DNA of 61,962 bases from contig JAENYS010000014.1 of assembly GCA_016841645.1 (NCBI GenBank), positions 1 through 61,962 on the forward strand, in the 5' to 3' direction. The notes below the pieces were generated by a model. The model had not been told where the DNA came from. It saw only the letters and a program-made list of their open reading frames with translations, and searched no databases. This DNA is from Desulfoscipio geothermicus. GTDB taxonomy: Bacteria; Bacillota; Desulfotomaculia; Desulfotomaculales; Desulfallaceae. Position 1 is the stretch's first letter; each line of letters opens with the position of its first letter. This document shows positions 10,323 through 19,844 of the stretch, one piece after another. Made by a program: the position numbers and the translations under genes.

Positions 10323-11273
10323 TTATCCCGGCGAAGTATCACCGGAACGTAGCTTTTCAGCTATCCGGTCCAGTTTACGCAGGCGGTGGTTAACCCCCGA
10401 TTTACCTAGCGGCGGGTTGGCCTTTTCGCCAAGTTCTTTTAAACTATCATCAGGAAATTTCAAGCGCAGCTCGGCTATCTCCCTAAGTCCGGAGGGCAAT
10501 TTATCTATACCGATAGTCCGGGCAACCAGAGCAATACTTTCAGTTTGGCGCAACGAGGCATCCACAGTTTTATTCAAGTTGGCGGTTTCACAGTTGACCA
10601 ACCGGTTTACCTGGTTACGCATACCCTTATATATCCTGGTGTTCTCAAATTCAAGCAACGCCGAGTGGGCGCCCATCAGGTTAAGACACTCCACGATCTG
10701 CTCACTGTCTTTTAAATAAACCACAAACCATGCCTTTCGCCTGCTGATTTTGGCCGCTAAGCGAAAATTTTGCATTAAACGGCATAGGTCGGCTGCATGC
10801 CTTCCTTTGCTGGTGATAATCTCCATGTGATAATTGCCACCCGGGCTGTTTACCGAACCGCCACCCAAAAAAGCACCCCGCAGATAAGCACGTCGACAGC
10901 AGTTACGACTTACCAAATCCTGCTGCACGCCCTCTCGCAAGGTTCCGTCCGGCTTTAGCAAACCAAGCTGCAACAGCATCTCCCGCAAGCCCTCCTGGGG
11001 TGGTATACGCACCCAGTAAACATTGTTCTTCCTCAGGCGCATTTTCTTTTTTACCAGCACCTCGGCATGGATACCGAAGAGTTCTTTTACCAGTTTAAAT
11101 AACTTACGGGCCACGGCAGCATTATGGTTTAGTATATTTAACGACACCTGCCGGCCGCTCACCTGAAGGGAACCGTCCATTTTAATCAGGGCAACCAGCT
11201 CAGCCTTTTTACAGCACTGGCGTGAGTCTATCACCCTGGCCAGTTCGTTTTTAGTCAGTGTGGAAAAACTCAA
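10323..11273 (-). CDS. whiA: WhiA sporulation/division regulator
   Basis: WhiA is a DNA-binding protein with a degenerate LAGLIDADG homing-endonuclease fold followed by a helix-turn-helix. The start is a TTG at 11273 with GGGAGGTGG just upstream, giving the family N-terminus [13 protein letters not shown] and 316 residues. An in-frame ATG far upstream would overlap thiI and add an arginine/tryptophan-rich stretch of shadow sequence, so it is rejected. The segments [17 protein letters not shown] and [20 protein letters not shown] are the recognisable core and HTH. It is separated from yvcK and rapZ, its common neighbours, by iscS and thiI. Confidence 0.95.
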   Translation of the reverse strand: MSFSTLTKNELARVIDSRQCCKKAELVALIKMDGSLQVSGRQVSLNILNHNAAVARKLFKLVKELFGIHAEVLVKKKMRLRKNNVYWVRIPPQEGLREMLLQLGLLKPDGTLREGVQQDLVSRNCCRRAYLRGAFLGGGSVNSPGGNYHMEIITSKGRHAADLCRLMQNFRLAAKISRRKAWFVVYLKDSEQIVECLNLMGAHSALLEFENTRIYKGMRNQVNRLVNCETANLNKTVDASLRQTESIALVARTIGIDKLPSGLREIAELRLKFPDDSLKELGEKANPPLGKSGVNHRLRKLDRIAEKLRSGDTSPG

Positions 11274-11325
11274 CAGGCCACCTCCCAAAAGAAAAACCAG
11301 CTCACCAAGTGCATTAATGCATAGT

Positions 11326-12519
11326 CTAGAAAATAGGTTGTTGAATGTCCTCCACCACTGTCTTCTCCAGCGCGCCGGCCAGCAAGCTTTCAATATCCAA
11401 CGCTTGCTCGGCTTCCAGCGCTTGTTCCAGGCGGGGCCTGGTAGCCGGATGTTTGGGCAAAAATAAAGTGCAACAGTCCTCATATGGCAGTATTGATGTT
11501 TCGTACGTTCCTATCGACTGTGCCCGGCCGACAATCTCAAGCTTGTCCATGCCCACCAGCGGGCGCAGCACGGGAATATCGATTACCTGGTTAATCACCC
11601 GCATGCTTTCCAGCGTCTGGCTGGCCACCTGCCCCACACTTTCCCCCGTTACCAGCGCCAGTGCCTCCCGCATATCTGCAATCCGCGCGGCCAAGCGAAA
11701 CATCATGCGCCGCATTATGGTCACCCGCAGTTCCTCGGGACAGTTTTTTTGGATTTCTTTTTGAATATCGGTGAAATGCACTACATGGACTTTTACCCTG
11801 GCAGTATAGCCTGTTAGAATGCGGCACAAGTCACGTACTTTTTCCAAAGATTTCTCACCCGTAAAAGGGAAACTGTAAAAGTGCACCGCTTCAATTTCAA
11901 TACCCCGTTTCATGGCCATCCAACCGGCCACCGGGCTGTCAATCCCCCCGGAAAGCAGCAGCAGCGCCTTACCGCTCACCCCAACGGGCAGGCCGCCCAC
12001 ACCCGGTATATCATCGGCATAAACAAAGGCGTTTTTCTCCCGGATTTCCACCCGCACCTTAATCCGGGGTGTATGCACGTCCACCTGCAGCCCGGGAAAA
12101 TTATCAAGCAAATAGCCGCCAATCAGACCGTTAAGCTCCGGGGAAGTGCGCGGAAATTGTTTATTTGAACGCCTCGCTTCTACCTTAAAGGTCAGCGCTT
12201 CCCCTGCGGGAAGAAGTACGTGGGCTGCGGCATCTTTTATCGTCGCCAGCGCCCCTTCACAAATAGCCTGCTCGTCCAAGGGTAGGCGCAGTGCCGGGCT
12301 AACGCCCACAATACCAAAAACTTTACTTAATATATCCAGTACCCGGGCAGGCTCAGCTTCACTTTCCACCAAAATACGGCCATACACCCGCAGCACCCGA
12401 GACGCCCCCAATTTCCTTAGCGCCCGGTTAATATTATCCATTAACCGGCGCTCGAAAGCGGGCCTGTTTTTGCCCTTGAGCCCGATTTCCCCGTAACGAA
12501 TCATATATGTATTATACAT
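11326..12519 (-). CDS. thiI: tRNA 4-thiouridine synthetase ThiI
   Basis: ThiI activates U8 of tRNA with ATP and transfers sulfur from a cysteine desulfurase; in some bacteria it also serves thiamine thiazole synthesis. The 397-residue protein has the N-terminal [13 protein letters not shown] segment, a THUMP domain (about residues 60-165) and the PP-loop [15 protein letters not shown] near residue 187. There is no C-terminal rhodanese domain, the Gram-positive form in which sulfur comes directly from a partner desulfurase. iscS lies immediately upstream in the same direction, which fits that partnership. AAAGGAACG precedes the ATG. Confidence 0.95.
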   Translation of the reverse strand: MYNTYMIRYGEIGLKGKNRPAFERRLMDNINRALRKLGASRVLRVYGRILVESEAEPARVLDILSKVFGIVGVSPALRLPLDEQAICEGALATIKDAAAHVLLPAGEALTFKVEARRSNKQFPRTSPELNGLIGGYLLDNFPGLQVDVHTPRIKVRVEIREKNAFVYADDIPGVGGLPVGVSGKALLLLSGGIDSPVAGWMAMKRGIEIEAVHFYSFPFTGEKSLEKVRDLCRILTGYTARVKVHVVHFTDIQKEIQKNCPEELRVTIMRRMMFRLAARIADMREALALVTGESVGQVASQTLESMRVINQVIDIPVLRPLVGMDKLEIVGRAQSIGTYETSILPYEDCCTLFLPKHPATRPRLEQALEAEQALDIESLLAGALEKTVVEDIQQPIF

Positions 12520-12552
12520 AACCTATCGTTCCTTTCTAACATCTCCGTCTCC

Positions 12553-12607
12553 GGGGTCAGACCTTGACATTTGACATGATTCATGTCAAATGTCAAGGTC
12601 TGACCCC
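12553..12607. repeat. Family A palindromic repeat (copy A1)
   Basis: Two perfectly complementary 24-base arms, starting GGGGTCAGACCTTGACATTT, enclose the 7-base loop TGATTCA. The iscS stop codon and last codons (GVRP-stop) lie in the distal arm, and the element fills most of the gap between iscS and thiI. Related copies are at 27747, 29787, 38514 and 40727. Confidence 0.95.
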
Positions 12608-13780
12608 ATATAAAGCGTACAGTTCATGGACCACCGCTGCTGTTTGTTCCACCGCATAATCAATTTCATCTGCCGTAGTCAACGGCGATAAACTGAACCG
12701 CACCGCCCCTTCCAGCAGATCCCCTTTTACACCCATCGCCTTTAATACATGACTGCCCGGATTTTTCCGGCTGGCACAGGCAGACCCGGTAGAAACATAA
12801 ATACCCCGCTCCTCCAATGAGTGTAGCACTATCTCACCGCGCAGCCCAGGAAAGGATAGGTTGGCAATATGCGGAGCACAGCACGGGTTCTCCCGGCAGC
12901 ACGGAGGGCCGTTTAAAACAGCGCCGGGCACAGCTGCCAGAATACCATCTACAAGCGTTTTTTTCAAGAGAAATATTTTCCCTGCCGCCTCGCGAACCTC
13001 CCCTGCAATTACTGCGGCCGCCAGGCCAAAACCGGCAATACCGGGTACATTTTCAGTACCCGAGCGCCGGTCGTGCTCCTGACCTCCACCGGCCACCAGA
13101 GTATGCAGCTGCGTGTGCGGTGCCACATACAGTGCTCCAACCCCCTTAGGTCCATGCACCTTGTGAGCGCTCAGCGACAATAAATCCACGCCCAGCAGCC
13201 CGGGCTGCACGGGCAGCTTACCATAAGCCTGTACCGCATCTACATGCCACAGCAGCTTACGCCCGCCCTTACGAAAAGCAGCCAGCACTACGGCGATTTC
13301 TTCCAGCGGCTGCACCGAACCCACCTCATTATTTACATACATCACGGACACTAGATAAGTTTCCTCCCGCAACGCTTCCTGCAATTGCAGTGGGTCTACC
13401 ACCCCCTGCCCGTCAACAGGCAGCACCGTTACCTCAACGCCTTGCTCTTTTAACTGCCCTAAGGCATTTAAAACTGCGGGATGCTCTACGGCTGTGGTTA
13501 CCACATGCCTCCCACGCCGGCCAGGCAGCGCTCCCTTGATAGCTAAATTGATCGCCTCGGTGCCCCCGCCGGTGAACACAATTTCACCGGGGCTCACACC
13601 CAAACTGCTGGCCACCGCTTCACGTGCCTGGCTCAACAACCGACCGGCCTCTACGCCTTTTTTATGCAGCGAGGAAGGGTTTCCATAATGTTCTTCCATC
13701 GCCTCCACTACGGCCCGGGTTACAGCAGGATAAGGACGGGTGGTGGCGCTATTATCCAGATATACTTGTCGTTCTATCAT
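12593..13780 (-). CDS. iscS: Cysteine desulfurase (IscS/NifS family)
   Basis: This PLP enzyme removes sulfur from cysteine as a protein persulfide. Its 395 residues contain YLDNSATTRP at the N-terminus, SLSAHKVHGPKG with the PLP-binding Lys, and the catalytic-Cys loop STGSACASRKNPGSHVL near residue 335. The position directly before thiI suggests it supplies sulfur for tRNA thiolation. The last four residues (GVRP) and the TGA stop come from repeat A1, so the native C-terminus has been replaced or extended. The ATG follows TTTGAGGAAG. A fair sigma-A promoter lies 40-65 bases upstream. Confidence 0.95.
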   Translation of the reverse strand: MIERQVYLDNSATTRPYPAVTRAVVEAMEEHYGNPSSLHKKGVEAGRLLSQAREAVASSLGVSPGEIVFTGGGTEAINLAIKGALPGRRGRHVVTTAVEHPAVLNALGQLKEQGVEVTVLPVDGQGVVDPLQLQEALREETYLVSVMYVNNEVGSVQPLEEIAVVLAAFRKGGRKLLWHVDAVQAYGKLPVQPGLLGVDLLSLSAHKVHGPKGVGALYVAPHTQLHTLVAGGGQEHDRRSGTENVPGIAGFGLAAAVIAGEVREAAGKIFLLKKTLVDGILAAVPGAVLNGPPCCRENPCCAPHIANLSFPGLRGEIVLHSLEERGIYVSTGSACASRKNPGSHVLKAMGVKGDLLEGAVRFSLSPLTTADEIDYAVEQTAAVVHELYALYGVRP

Positions 13781-13817
13781 GATTGCTACTTCCTCAAATA
13801 ATTTTTCACATTATTTC

Positions 13818-13846
13818 ATAGTATACCGCAAACTTAACAGCGTCAA
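13818..13846 (-). promoter_or_regulatory. Putative sigma-A promoter of iscS-thiI-whiA
   Basis: On the minus strand TTGACG (13841-13846) and TACTAT (13818-13823) are separated by 17 bases, followed by the iscS start about 40 bases on. TATACT overlaps at a 15-base spacing. Confidence 0.5.
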
Positions 13847-13902
13847 GCAACATAATTCGAGCGCATTCATCATATATCTTAAAGATGAACTTGCCATAAG
13901 AA

Positions 13903-13930
13903 AAGCACCGGAAACTTATCCCGGCACTTT
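13903..13930 (-). terminator. Terminator of yvcK
   Basis: On the minus strand AAGTGCCGG and CCGGTGCTT pair with two G-U wobbles around an 8-10 base loop and are followed by TTCTT. It lies 40 bases beyond the yvcK stop. Confidence 0.65.
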
Positions 13931-13970
13931 CGCATTATCCCCCAAGCATGGACAGAAACAGCTACTACCT

Positions 13971-15308
13971 TTACAAAACCATATTACCCTGCTCGCCATC
14001 GGATTGTTCAAAGCGGAAATAATTGTTCAAATACACCACCCGCTCCGGATAGCGGCGATTACCATACACAAGCCCTATGAGCATGTGAGCCAGCTTGTCG
14101 GGGTGATGGCGCACCACCCCACCCTCCTGCAGCAACCCGCCGGAAACAGGCGTTACCCCCAAACCGGTAATAGCTTCGAGATCTGCCTCAACCGGTTCGG
14201 CACCCTCCCTGCGATACCGCTCCGCCAACCAGACCGGTACGATTTGCGTGTTAACAACTATATAATCAACTATTTCACCGGCATGATCAATGATAGCCTG
14301 CAAATGCCGGGAAGCAGAGTATCCATCGGTTTCCCCGGGCTGGGTCATAACATTGCAAATATAAATTTTAGCAGCCCTGGCACAAGTTATCGCCTCAGGA
14401 ATACCCTGCACCATAAGACCGGGCAAAATACTGGTATAAAGGCTCCCCGGTCCCATAATAATGGCATCGGCTTCTTGAATCGCTTTCAAGACCTCCCCGG
14501 TAGATCGGCAATTACCTGGATCTAGATATACGCGCTTTATTTTATTATGGCTTTTTGAAATTTTGGATTCCCCGCTAACCACTGAACCGTCTTCCATTTC
14601 CGCACATAGCCTGACATCGGCCAAAGTGGCCGGAAAAACCTGCCCCCGCACCGCCAGCACCCGGCTTAGACTGCGCACAGCCCGGTCAAAGCCACCGCTA
14701 ATATCACACAATGCCGCCAGCAAAAGATTACCCATATTATGCCCTTTTAGTTCCCCCGCAGTAAAACGATACTGCAGCAGATCTTCCATCAGAGGCTCCC
14801 GGTCGGCCAAGGCCACCAGACAATTGCGGATATCACCGGGGGGCAAAATACCCAAATCACCCCGCAGCCGACCGGAGCTGCCTCCATCATCGGCGACTGT
14901 AACAATGGCTGTCAAATTATCGGTATATATCTTAAGACCTCGCAATAAAACGGGAATTCCCGTACCACCGCCGATGACCACCACCCGAGGTCCTTTCTCT
15001 AACCGACGCCGGTTATAAATAACATCCACCAGCTTGTCTCCGCTCGGCATGATAGCGTTAATTACCGAATGCAAAGTACGCCACAATCCGAAAACCACTA
15101 AAGCAGCTCCGACGGCAGATACAATAATGCCCGGCAGCAGCTGTCTCAGGCCCGTTATATCGTAAATTATTTGTTTTAGTAAAAAACCCGGGGCCGGAAT
15201 GTAAGAATATAATATCAGCGCCATTCCGGCAAATAACAGTACGCACCCCAAAAATACCAGTAAGAGCCAGCGCTTGATGTACATGCCTGGATAAAGCCAC
15301 TTAATCAT
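13971..15308 (-). CDS. yvcK: Gluconeogenesis factor YvcK (CofD-like)
   Basis: YvcK proteins bind UDP-sugars and are needed in relatives for growth on gluconeogenic carbon sources and for cell shape. After two N-terminal membrane segments (about residues 10-35 and 50-75) comes the CofD-like Rossmann domain, with VVVIGGGTGIPVLLRGL, ADDGGSSGRLR and GDIRNCLVALAD, and later DAIIMGPGSLYTSI. The 445-residue length matches the long, membrane-anchored clostridial form. It follows rapZ with a 48-base gap and has its own terminator. Confidence 0.94.
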   Translation of the reverse strand: MIKWLYPGMYIKRWLLLVFLGCVLLFAGMALILYSYIPAPGFLLKQIIYDITGLRQLLPGIIVSAVGAALVVFGLWRTLHSVINAIMPSGDKLVDVIYNRRRLEKGPRVVVIGGGTGIPVLLRGLKIYTDNLTAIVTVADDGGSSGRLRGDLGILPPGDIRNCLVALADREPLMEDLLQYRFTAGELKGHNMGNLLLAALCDISGGFDRAVRSLSRVLAVRGQVFPATLADVRLCAEMEDGSVVSGESKISKSHNKIKRVYLDPGNCRSTGEVLKAIQEADAIIMGPGSLYTSILPGLMVQGIPEAITCARAAKIYICNVMTQPGETDGYSASRHLQAIIDHAGEIVDYIVVNTQIVPVWLAERYRREGAEPVEADLEAITGLGVTPVSGGLLQEGGVVRHHPDKLAHMLIGLVYGNRRYPERVVYLNNYFRFEQSDGEQGNMVL

Positions 15309-15356
15309 CTCTACAGCCCCCCGTATGTCTTCCGCAAAGTAAATCTAGAGCCGTAC

Positions 15357-16223
15357 CTAACCAACCCGGCTGATATCCCTGTGAGTTACCGCCAACCGGT
15401 ACTCCTTGCCCTGCAGTACCTCCCCCAGCCGGTTGGCCAAGGCCACAGAGCGGTGCATACCGCCGGTGCAACCGATAGCAATCATTAATGTAGTCTTGCC
15501 TTCCTCTATATAACAGGGAATGAGAAACTCCACCAGGTCAGTAAATTTTTCCATAAAGATTTTTGTAACTGGTGAAGTTAATACAAAATCGCGCACAACC
15601 GGTTCATTACCGGACAATAACCGCATCGCCGGGTCATAAAAAGGATTGGGCAAGAAACGCACATCAATGACCAGGTCACTATCCAGGGGGATACCGTATT
15701 TAAAGCCAAAGGAAATCACACTGATGAGCAGTTGAGAATCAGCTGCTTCACTGCCGAACAGATCAACCAGTTTATCCTTGAGTGCCTGGGATTTTAAATT
15801 TGAGGTATCGATAATTTTATCGGCCCGGCCCCTGATTTCCGCCAGCAACTCCCGTTCCTCACGAATGTTAGGCAACACTTCGCCATGCGTACCGAGTGGA
15901 TGGCGGCGGCGCGATTCTTTAAACCGCCGTACCAGCACCTCATCAGAGGCCTCCAGAAATAGTATCTCGAACTTAATGCCATACTGTTCCAACTGCCCCA
16001 GCACTTCAGACAAGGCTTGAAAAAACTCCCCACCCCGAATATCCACAACTAATGCCATATTATTAATACCCCGGTTGGTTTGTGCACAGAGTTCGGCGAA
16101 CTTGGGGATTAGGGTGGGTGGTAAATTATCCACGCAAAAATAGCCCATGTCCTCCAGGTAGCGCAGCGCCTGAGTTTTTCCGGCACCGGACAATCCGGTG
16201 ACGATAACCATATGTGCAGTCAA
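15357..16223 (-). CDS. rapZ: RNase adapter / nucleotide-binding protein RapZ (YvcJ)
   Basis: A 288-residue P-loop protein: Walker A GLSGAGKT lies within the first 20 residues and the C-terminal half has the family segment [20 protein letters not shown]. In E. coli RapZ controls GlmZ decay; in Bacillus YvcJ affects competence, and the role here is unknown. The TTG start at 16223 has AAAGGG about ten bases upstream; an ATG four codons later is possible. It is the middle gene of the PHP-rapZ-yvcK cluster typical of Firmicutes. Confidence 0.94.
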   Translation of the reverse strand: MTAHMVIVTGLSGAGKTQALRYLEDMGYFCVDNLPPTLIPKFAELCAQTNRGINNMALVVDIRGGEFFQALSEVLGQLEQYGIKFEILFLEASDEVLVRRFKESRRRHPLGTHGEVLPNIREERELLAEIRGRADKIIDTSNLKSQALKDKLVDLFGSEAADSQLLISVISFGFKYGIPLDSDLVIDVRFLPNPFYDPAMRLLSGNEPVVRDFVLTSPVTKIFMEKFTDLVEFLIPCYIEEGKTTLMIAIGCTGGMHRSVALANRLGEVLQGKEYRLAVTHRDISRVG

Positions 16224-16270
16224 TAGACATTTACCCTTTCTATGTAAACTACTTATCCAGCAACACCTTA

Positions 16271-17074
16271 TTACACTGAAGATACTGGCCGTCCGGGCAA
16301 ATCAGCAACGCCCGGCAAATACCCCGGCACTGCCTTCCGGTCGGCCTGGCGGGCATTTAACACTTGTTCCGGCGGCACCCGGTACTTGTCCAGCAGTTGA
16401 ATGCCTATATCCAGCTCACCTACCATCTCAGGGAAATGGGAATCACTGTTTACTACAAGCCGTGCACCCCGGCACAGCGCAGCCCGCACCACCTCATCCC
16501 GATCGTAATGGTGGCCGGTGTTTATTTCCATAGCACACCCGGTACCGGCACAGGCATCGGCTACCTCGTCCAGATCCACAACCATCACCAGGCCGGGATG
16601 GGAAATAAAAGTCAGCGGGTTATTGAGCACGGCGGCCACCAGTGCCGTAGTATTGGCCTCGCGCATCCTTTCCCGTATCCACCCGACCGTTTTACCAATC
16701 CGATTGGGCAATATCCAGGTCAGTGTTTCCCACCATGGCCTGCACCAAACCTGAGGATGCAAGCCGGCAATCAATACATCAAGCTCATTGATTATGGCCG
16801 CCGGCACATCGATATCCCCGCGCAGGCTGATCACATTAGCTTCAGCGCCGACCAGCACCCGTACCGGGTAAAGTTCGGAAAGCCGGGCCGCCTGTTCCTT
16901 TAACTCACGGTATACCCCGGCATCACGGACACCGATAAACATGCCCCGCGGCCCGTGATCGGTTATAGCAACCTCCGCCAGACCGCGCCGGGTCGCCGCC
17001 GCCACTATTTCCTCCGGTGTGGCGTGCCCATCACTGTAGCCGGTATGCACATGCCAATCAGCAAACAACTGCAT
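16271..17074 (-). CDS. PHP-domain phosphoesterase
   Basis: This 267-residue protein has the metal-binding pattern of the PHP family: [11 protein letters not shown] (residues 6-16), [21 protein letters not shown], a further His in GHHYDRDE, and [10 protein letters not shown] near the C-terminus. PHP proteins are metal-dependent phosphoesterases such as histidinol phosphatase, YcdX and the polymerase X domain; the substrate here cannot be named. It precedes rapZ by 47 bases on the same strand, an arrangement common in this group. Confidence 0.88.
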   Translation of the reverse strand: MQLFADWHVHTGYSDGHATPEEIVAAATRRGLAEVAITDHGPRGMFIGVRDAGVYRELKEQAARLSELYPVRVLVGAEANVISLRGDIDVPAAIINELDVLIAGLHPQVWCRPWWETLTWILPNRIGKTVGWIRERMREANTTALVAAVLNNPLTFISHPGLVMVVDLDEVADACAGTGCAMEINTGHHYDRDEVVRAALCRGARLVVNSDSHFPEMVGELDIGIQLLDKYRVPPEQVLNARQADRKAVPGYLPGVADLPGRPVSSV

Positions 17075-17441
17075 ACATCATTACTCCTGTTTGTGCTCGC
17101 GCACTGTTAATATTTTACCATATCCGAGCTGAAATACAATTTCCTTCCGATGGAACTATGTTTACCAAGGCAAAAAACATTATTCCGGCCATCATAATAT
17201 TTTTGATAGTCGGCACATAAATATTTAACCGGCATACTAGATTATTTAATAAATAAATAAATTTCTGCCGGCGCAGCTTTAAAATTTATTTAAAAACAAC
17301 TATACTAATGGTAAATAAAACCTATTAGGTCTACCCGCCCGTTAATTAGACAACACTAATTTGAGCCATAAATCACTTGCGCAAATAACCCCCCGGCATG
17401 CGGATATACTAAAACAGAACTTTTACAAAGGACGTGAGCAA
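17075..17441. other. Divergent spacer between the PHP gene and pgi
   Basis: No standard gene. An ATG frame at 17158-17220 (plus strand) encodes a 20-residue hydrophobic peptide, MFTKAKNIIPAII...GT, but only a poor ribosome-binding site (GGAAC) precedes it. The rest is AT-rich and must hold the pgi promoter; TATACT at about 17308 is a candidate -10 box. Confidence 0.35.
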
Positions 17442-18833
17442 ATGCAAGAATTACTTTCTATTGATATAGGCAGTTTGTTAAGTGACCAAGACCAGGCCAA
17501 CTTTGTTTCCCGGGCCGGCTTTGATCAATTTGCCGCAAAATACGGGCCGGCGTTTGAAAAGTTCCTGGCACCGCTAAAGCATAAAACGTCCCCGGTTACC
17601 CTTTCCTTCAGTGAGGCCGGCGCTATCCCTCAGATCAAAGAGCTGGCTCAAACGCTGCGTGAAAAATACGATGATATACTGCTCCTGGGCATCGGCGGGT
17701 CGGCGCTGGGAGCCAAAGCGGTGCTACAGTTTTTACATGGACCATTTTACAACCTGGAAAAGCATGCTCATCCACGTCTGTTCATACTTGACAACCTGGA
17801 TCCCGTGCTGGTGACCAAGGCTTTAGAGGTTATTGATATTACTAAAACCGTCATTATTTACACCAGCAAGTCAGGCTCCACCCCGGAAACGGCAGCGCAA
17901 TTTATTTTTTTCTACAACAAATACAAAGCGGCAGGTGGCCGCATGGAAGATATTGTAATTATTTGCGACCCCGGCGACAATGGCATTAATCACATTGCCC
18001 AACAGTTGGACTGCCACTTGCTGCATATCCCCAAGGACCTGCCCGGCCGGTATTCCGTTTTATCTTCAGTGGGCTTTCTGCCCGCTGAAATTTCCGGTAT
18101 AGACAGCGCCCGGCTGCTTGCCGGCGCGGCAGAGGTGCATCAATCCATCATTAATACCCCGATGCCGCAAAATGCACTTTTCGCTCTGGGCAACTGCCTT
18201 TATGAACTGGCCTTGAAGGGCAAATCCATTCACGCGCTGTTTAATTATAGCAGCCTGCTGTTTGAATTTGGGTTATGGTATGTGCAATTATGGGCAGAAA
18301 GCCTGGGTAAAAAAATGAATCTGGATGGCCGGGTAGTATACTCCGGTACCACGCCGCTGACCAGCCTGGGGGCCACGGACCAGCACTCCATATTGCAACT
18401 TTTTAAAGAAGGCCCCGCTGATAAAGTGCTGGGCTTTGTCAAGATAGAAAGCCTGCCCGCAGATGTCACTTTGCCCGAAGCCTTCCCTGGAGAAAAAGAA
18501 TACGCCTACTTCACCGGACATACCATGAGTGAGCAGCTTGGTATCGAGCAGCTGGCGACCGAAATGACCTTAGTCGGAGCGGGCCGGCCCTGCTACCGGA
18601 TCACTTTAAAGGATGTATCTCCGGAATCGCTTGGCGCATTGTTATATTTCTATGAAGCTCTGGTCATATACACGGCCAACTTATGGCACATCAACCCCTT
18701 CGACCAGCCCGGCGTGGAAGAAGGCAAAAACATCACCTATGCACTAATGGGCCGGCAAGACTACAGCCAAAAACGCCCGGATTACGAAAAAGCGGTAGTC
18801 CAATACAACGGGGTCAGGCTTAAACTTTCTTAA
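17442..18833 (+). CDS. pgi: Glucose-6-phosphate isomerase
   Basis: Pgi interconverts glucose-6-phosphate and fructose-6-phosphate. The sugar-phosphate-binding SIS motifs are visible: LLGIGGSALGAKAV, IIYTSKSGSTPETAAQF, the signature DLPGRYSVLSSVGFLP, then SLGATDQHS and a C-terminal Lys in YEKAVVQY. The ATG at 17442 follows AAAGGACGTGAGC. A TTG 27 codons upstream keeps the frame open but lacks a ribosome-binding site. The last seven residues (GVRLKLS) and the stop come from a family B repeat, identical to the end of the RAYT protein at 21776. It stands alone on the plus strand, away from the other glycolytic genes. Confidence 0.94.
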   Translation: MQELLSIDIGSLLSDQDQANFVSRAGFDQFAAKYGPAFEKFLAPLKHKTSPVTLSFSEAGAIPQIKELAQTLREKYDDILLLGIGGSALGAKAVLQFLHGPFYNLEKHAHPRLFILDNLDPVLVTKALEVIDITKTVIIYTSKSGSTPETAAQFIFFYNKYKAAGGRMEDIVIICDPGDNGINHIAQQLDCHLLHIPKDLPGRYSVLSSVGFLPAEISGIDSARLLAGAAEVHQSIINTPMPQNALFALGNCLYELALKGKSIHALFNYSSLLFEFGLWYVQLWAESLGKKMNLDGRVVYSGTTPLTSLGATDQHSILQLFKEGPADKVLGFVKIESLPADVTLPEAFPGEKEYAYFTGHTMSEQLGIEQLATEMTLVGAGRPCYRITLKDVSPESLGALLYFYEALVIYTANLWHINPFDQPGVEEGKNITYALMGRQDYSQKRPDYEKAVVQYNGVRLKLS

Positions 18834-18890
18834 ACTAACTGCCAAAGCCTGGCCCAAAGGGGTCAGGCTTAAATTTATTTAAACTATTTC
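18810..18890 (+). repeat. Two direct family B repeats at the pgi 3' end
   Basis: Copies start at 18810 (inside pgi) and 18859. Both begin GGGGTCAGGCTTAAA and continue with T-rich sequence ending TTTAAACTA. Between them CAAAGCCTGGCCCAAA resembles a decayed inverted copy of the head. The first copy supplies the pgi stop. Confidence 0.9.
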
Positions 18891-18983
18891 GTAGAAATTC
18901 ATGTCCAAAACTGCAAGTTGGTCGTTAATACCAACTGAGAAAATTATTTTCTCTTCTCTGTAATATTGTTACACCCGCAGACC

Positions 18984-19805
18984 TTATAAATTGGTTAAAA
19001 TAAATTTATCCACCACTTCAGCCACTCCACACTCATCATTGGTGCGGCATACGTAATCAGCCCGCGCTTTGATTTCCGGGCGGGCATTGCCCACCACCAC
19101 ACCTAACCCGGCATAATCAATCATTTCCAGGTCATTGTAACTGTCCCCCACCGCGATAATCTCATCCCGCGCCACGCCATAGTACTTGGCAATGGCCGCC
19201 AGCGCATCGCCTTTGTTCCCCAGCGGGTGGGAAAACTCCAGAAAATGGGGCTTAGACTTGGAGATATGCAATTGATCCCCAAAGATGGGCCGCACCTCGG
19301 CAAGCAGGCGATCAATTAACTCCTCCCGGGTCACCACCACTATCTTGGTGGGATCCTGGCCCCGCTCCCGGAGAAAGGCTCCTAAGTCTCCCACCTCTTT
19401 CATAGAAATGCGCGAAATAGCGGTGTAAAGCTCGCTTTCCTTGGTTTGCCGCGCTATGTAGGGCACGTCATCCAAATAAATATTAATATGGTAGCCGTAC
19501 CGGTTGACTAATTCAATCACCTCCAGGGCCAGGTCAAAGGGTACCGGCCGGTGGAACAAAACATCACCGGTCACAGCATGCTTCACCAAAGCTCCCTGGT
19601 AGGTAATCAAATATTCCTCTATCCCCAATTCCCGGGCAAAGGGCAGCGCCGAACAGAACATCCGGCCGGTAGCCAGAGTAACGCGCGCCCCTGCCTGCCG
19701 CGCCAGTTCAACTGCCCGGCGCGAGTCCCCAGGTATCATTAATTGGGAATTCAGCATGGTATCGTCCAAGTCCAAAGCCAACAACTTATATTTGTATTTA
19801 CTCAA
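18984..19805 (-). CDS. Cof-type HAD phosphatase
   Basis: The 273-residue protein starts at a TTG (19805) with TTGGGAGGC upstream. HAD motif I is LLALDLDDTML near the N-terminus, motif II is VTLATGRMF, a Lys region lies before SHPLGNKGDAL, and motif IV is IIAVGDSYNDLEMIDYAG. The large C2-type cap between motifs II and III places it in the Cof/YidA subfamily of sugar-phosphate and cofactor phosphatases. The substrate is unknown. It follows uvrC by 39 bases and may be co-transcribed. Confidence 0.9.
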   Translation of the reverse strand: MSKYKYKLLALDLDDTMLNSQLMIPGDSRRAVELARQAGARVTLATGRMFCSALPFARELGIEEYLITYQGALVKHAVTGDVLFHRPVPFDLALEVIELVNRYGYHINIYLDDVPYIARQTKESELYTAISRISMKEVGDLGAFLRERGQDPTKIVVVTREELIDRLLAEVRPIFGDQLHISKSKPHFLEFSHPLGNKGDALAAIAKYYGVARDEIIAVGDSYNDLEMIDYAGLGVVVGNARPEIKARADYVCRTNDECGVAEVVDKFILTNL

Positions 19806-19844
19806 CCTGTAGCCTCCCAACAACCACTAGCTACCTTTCCTACA

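Noticed and set aside
11274-11483. Upstream extension of whiA
   Set aside because: The 70 extra codons overlap thiI, encode Trp/Arg-rich shadow sequence and lack a ribosome-binding site; the TTG at 11273 has a strong one.
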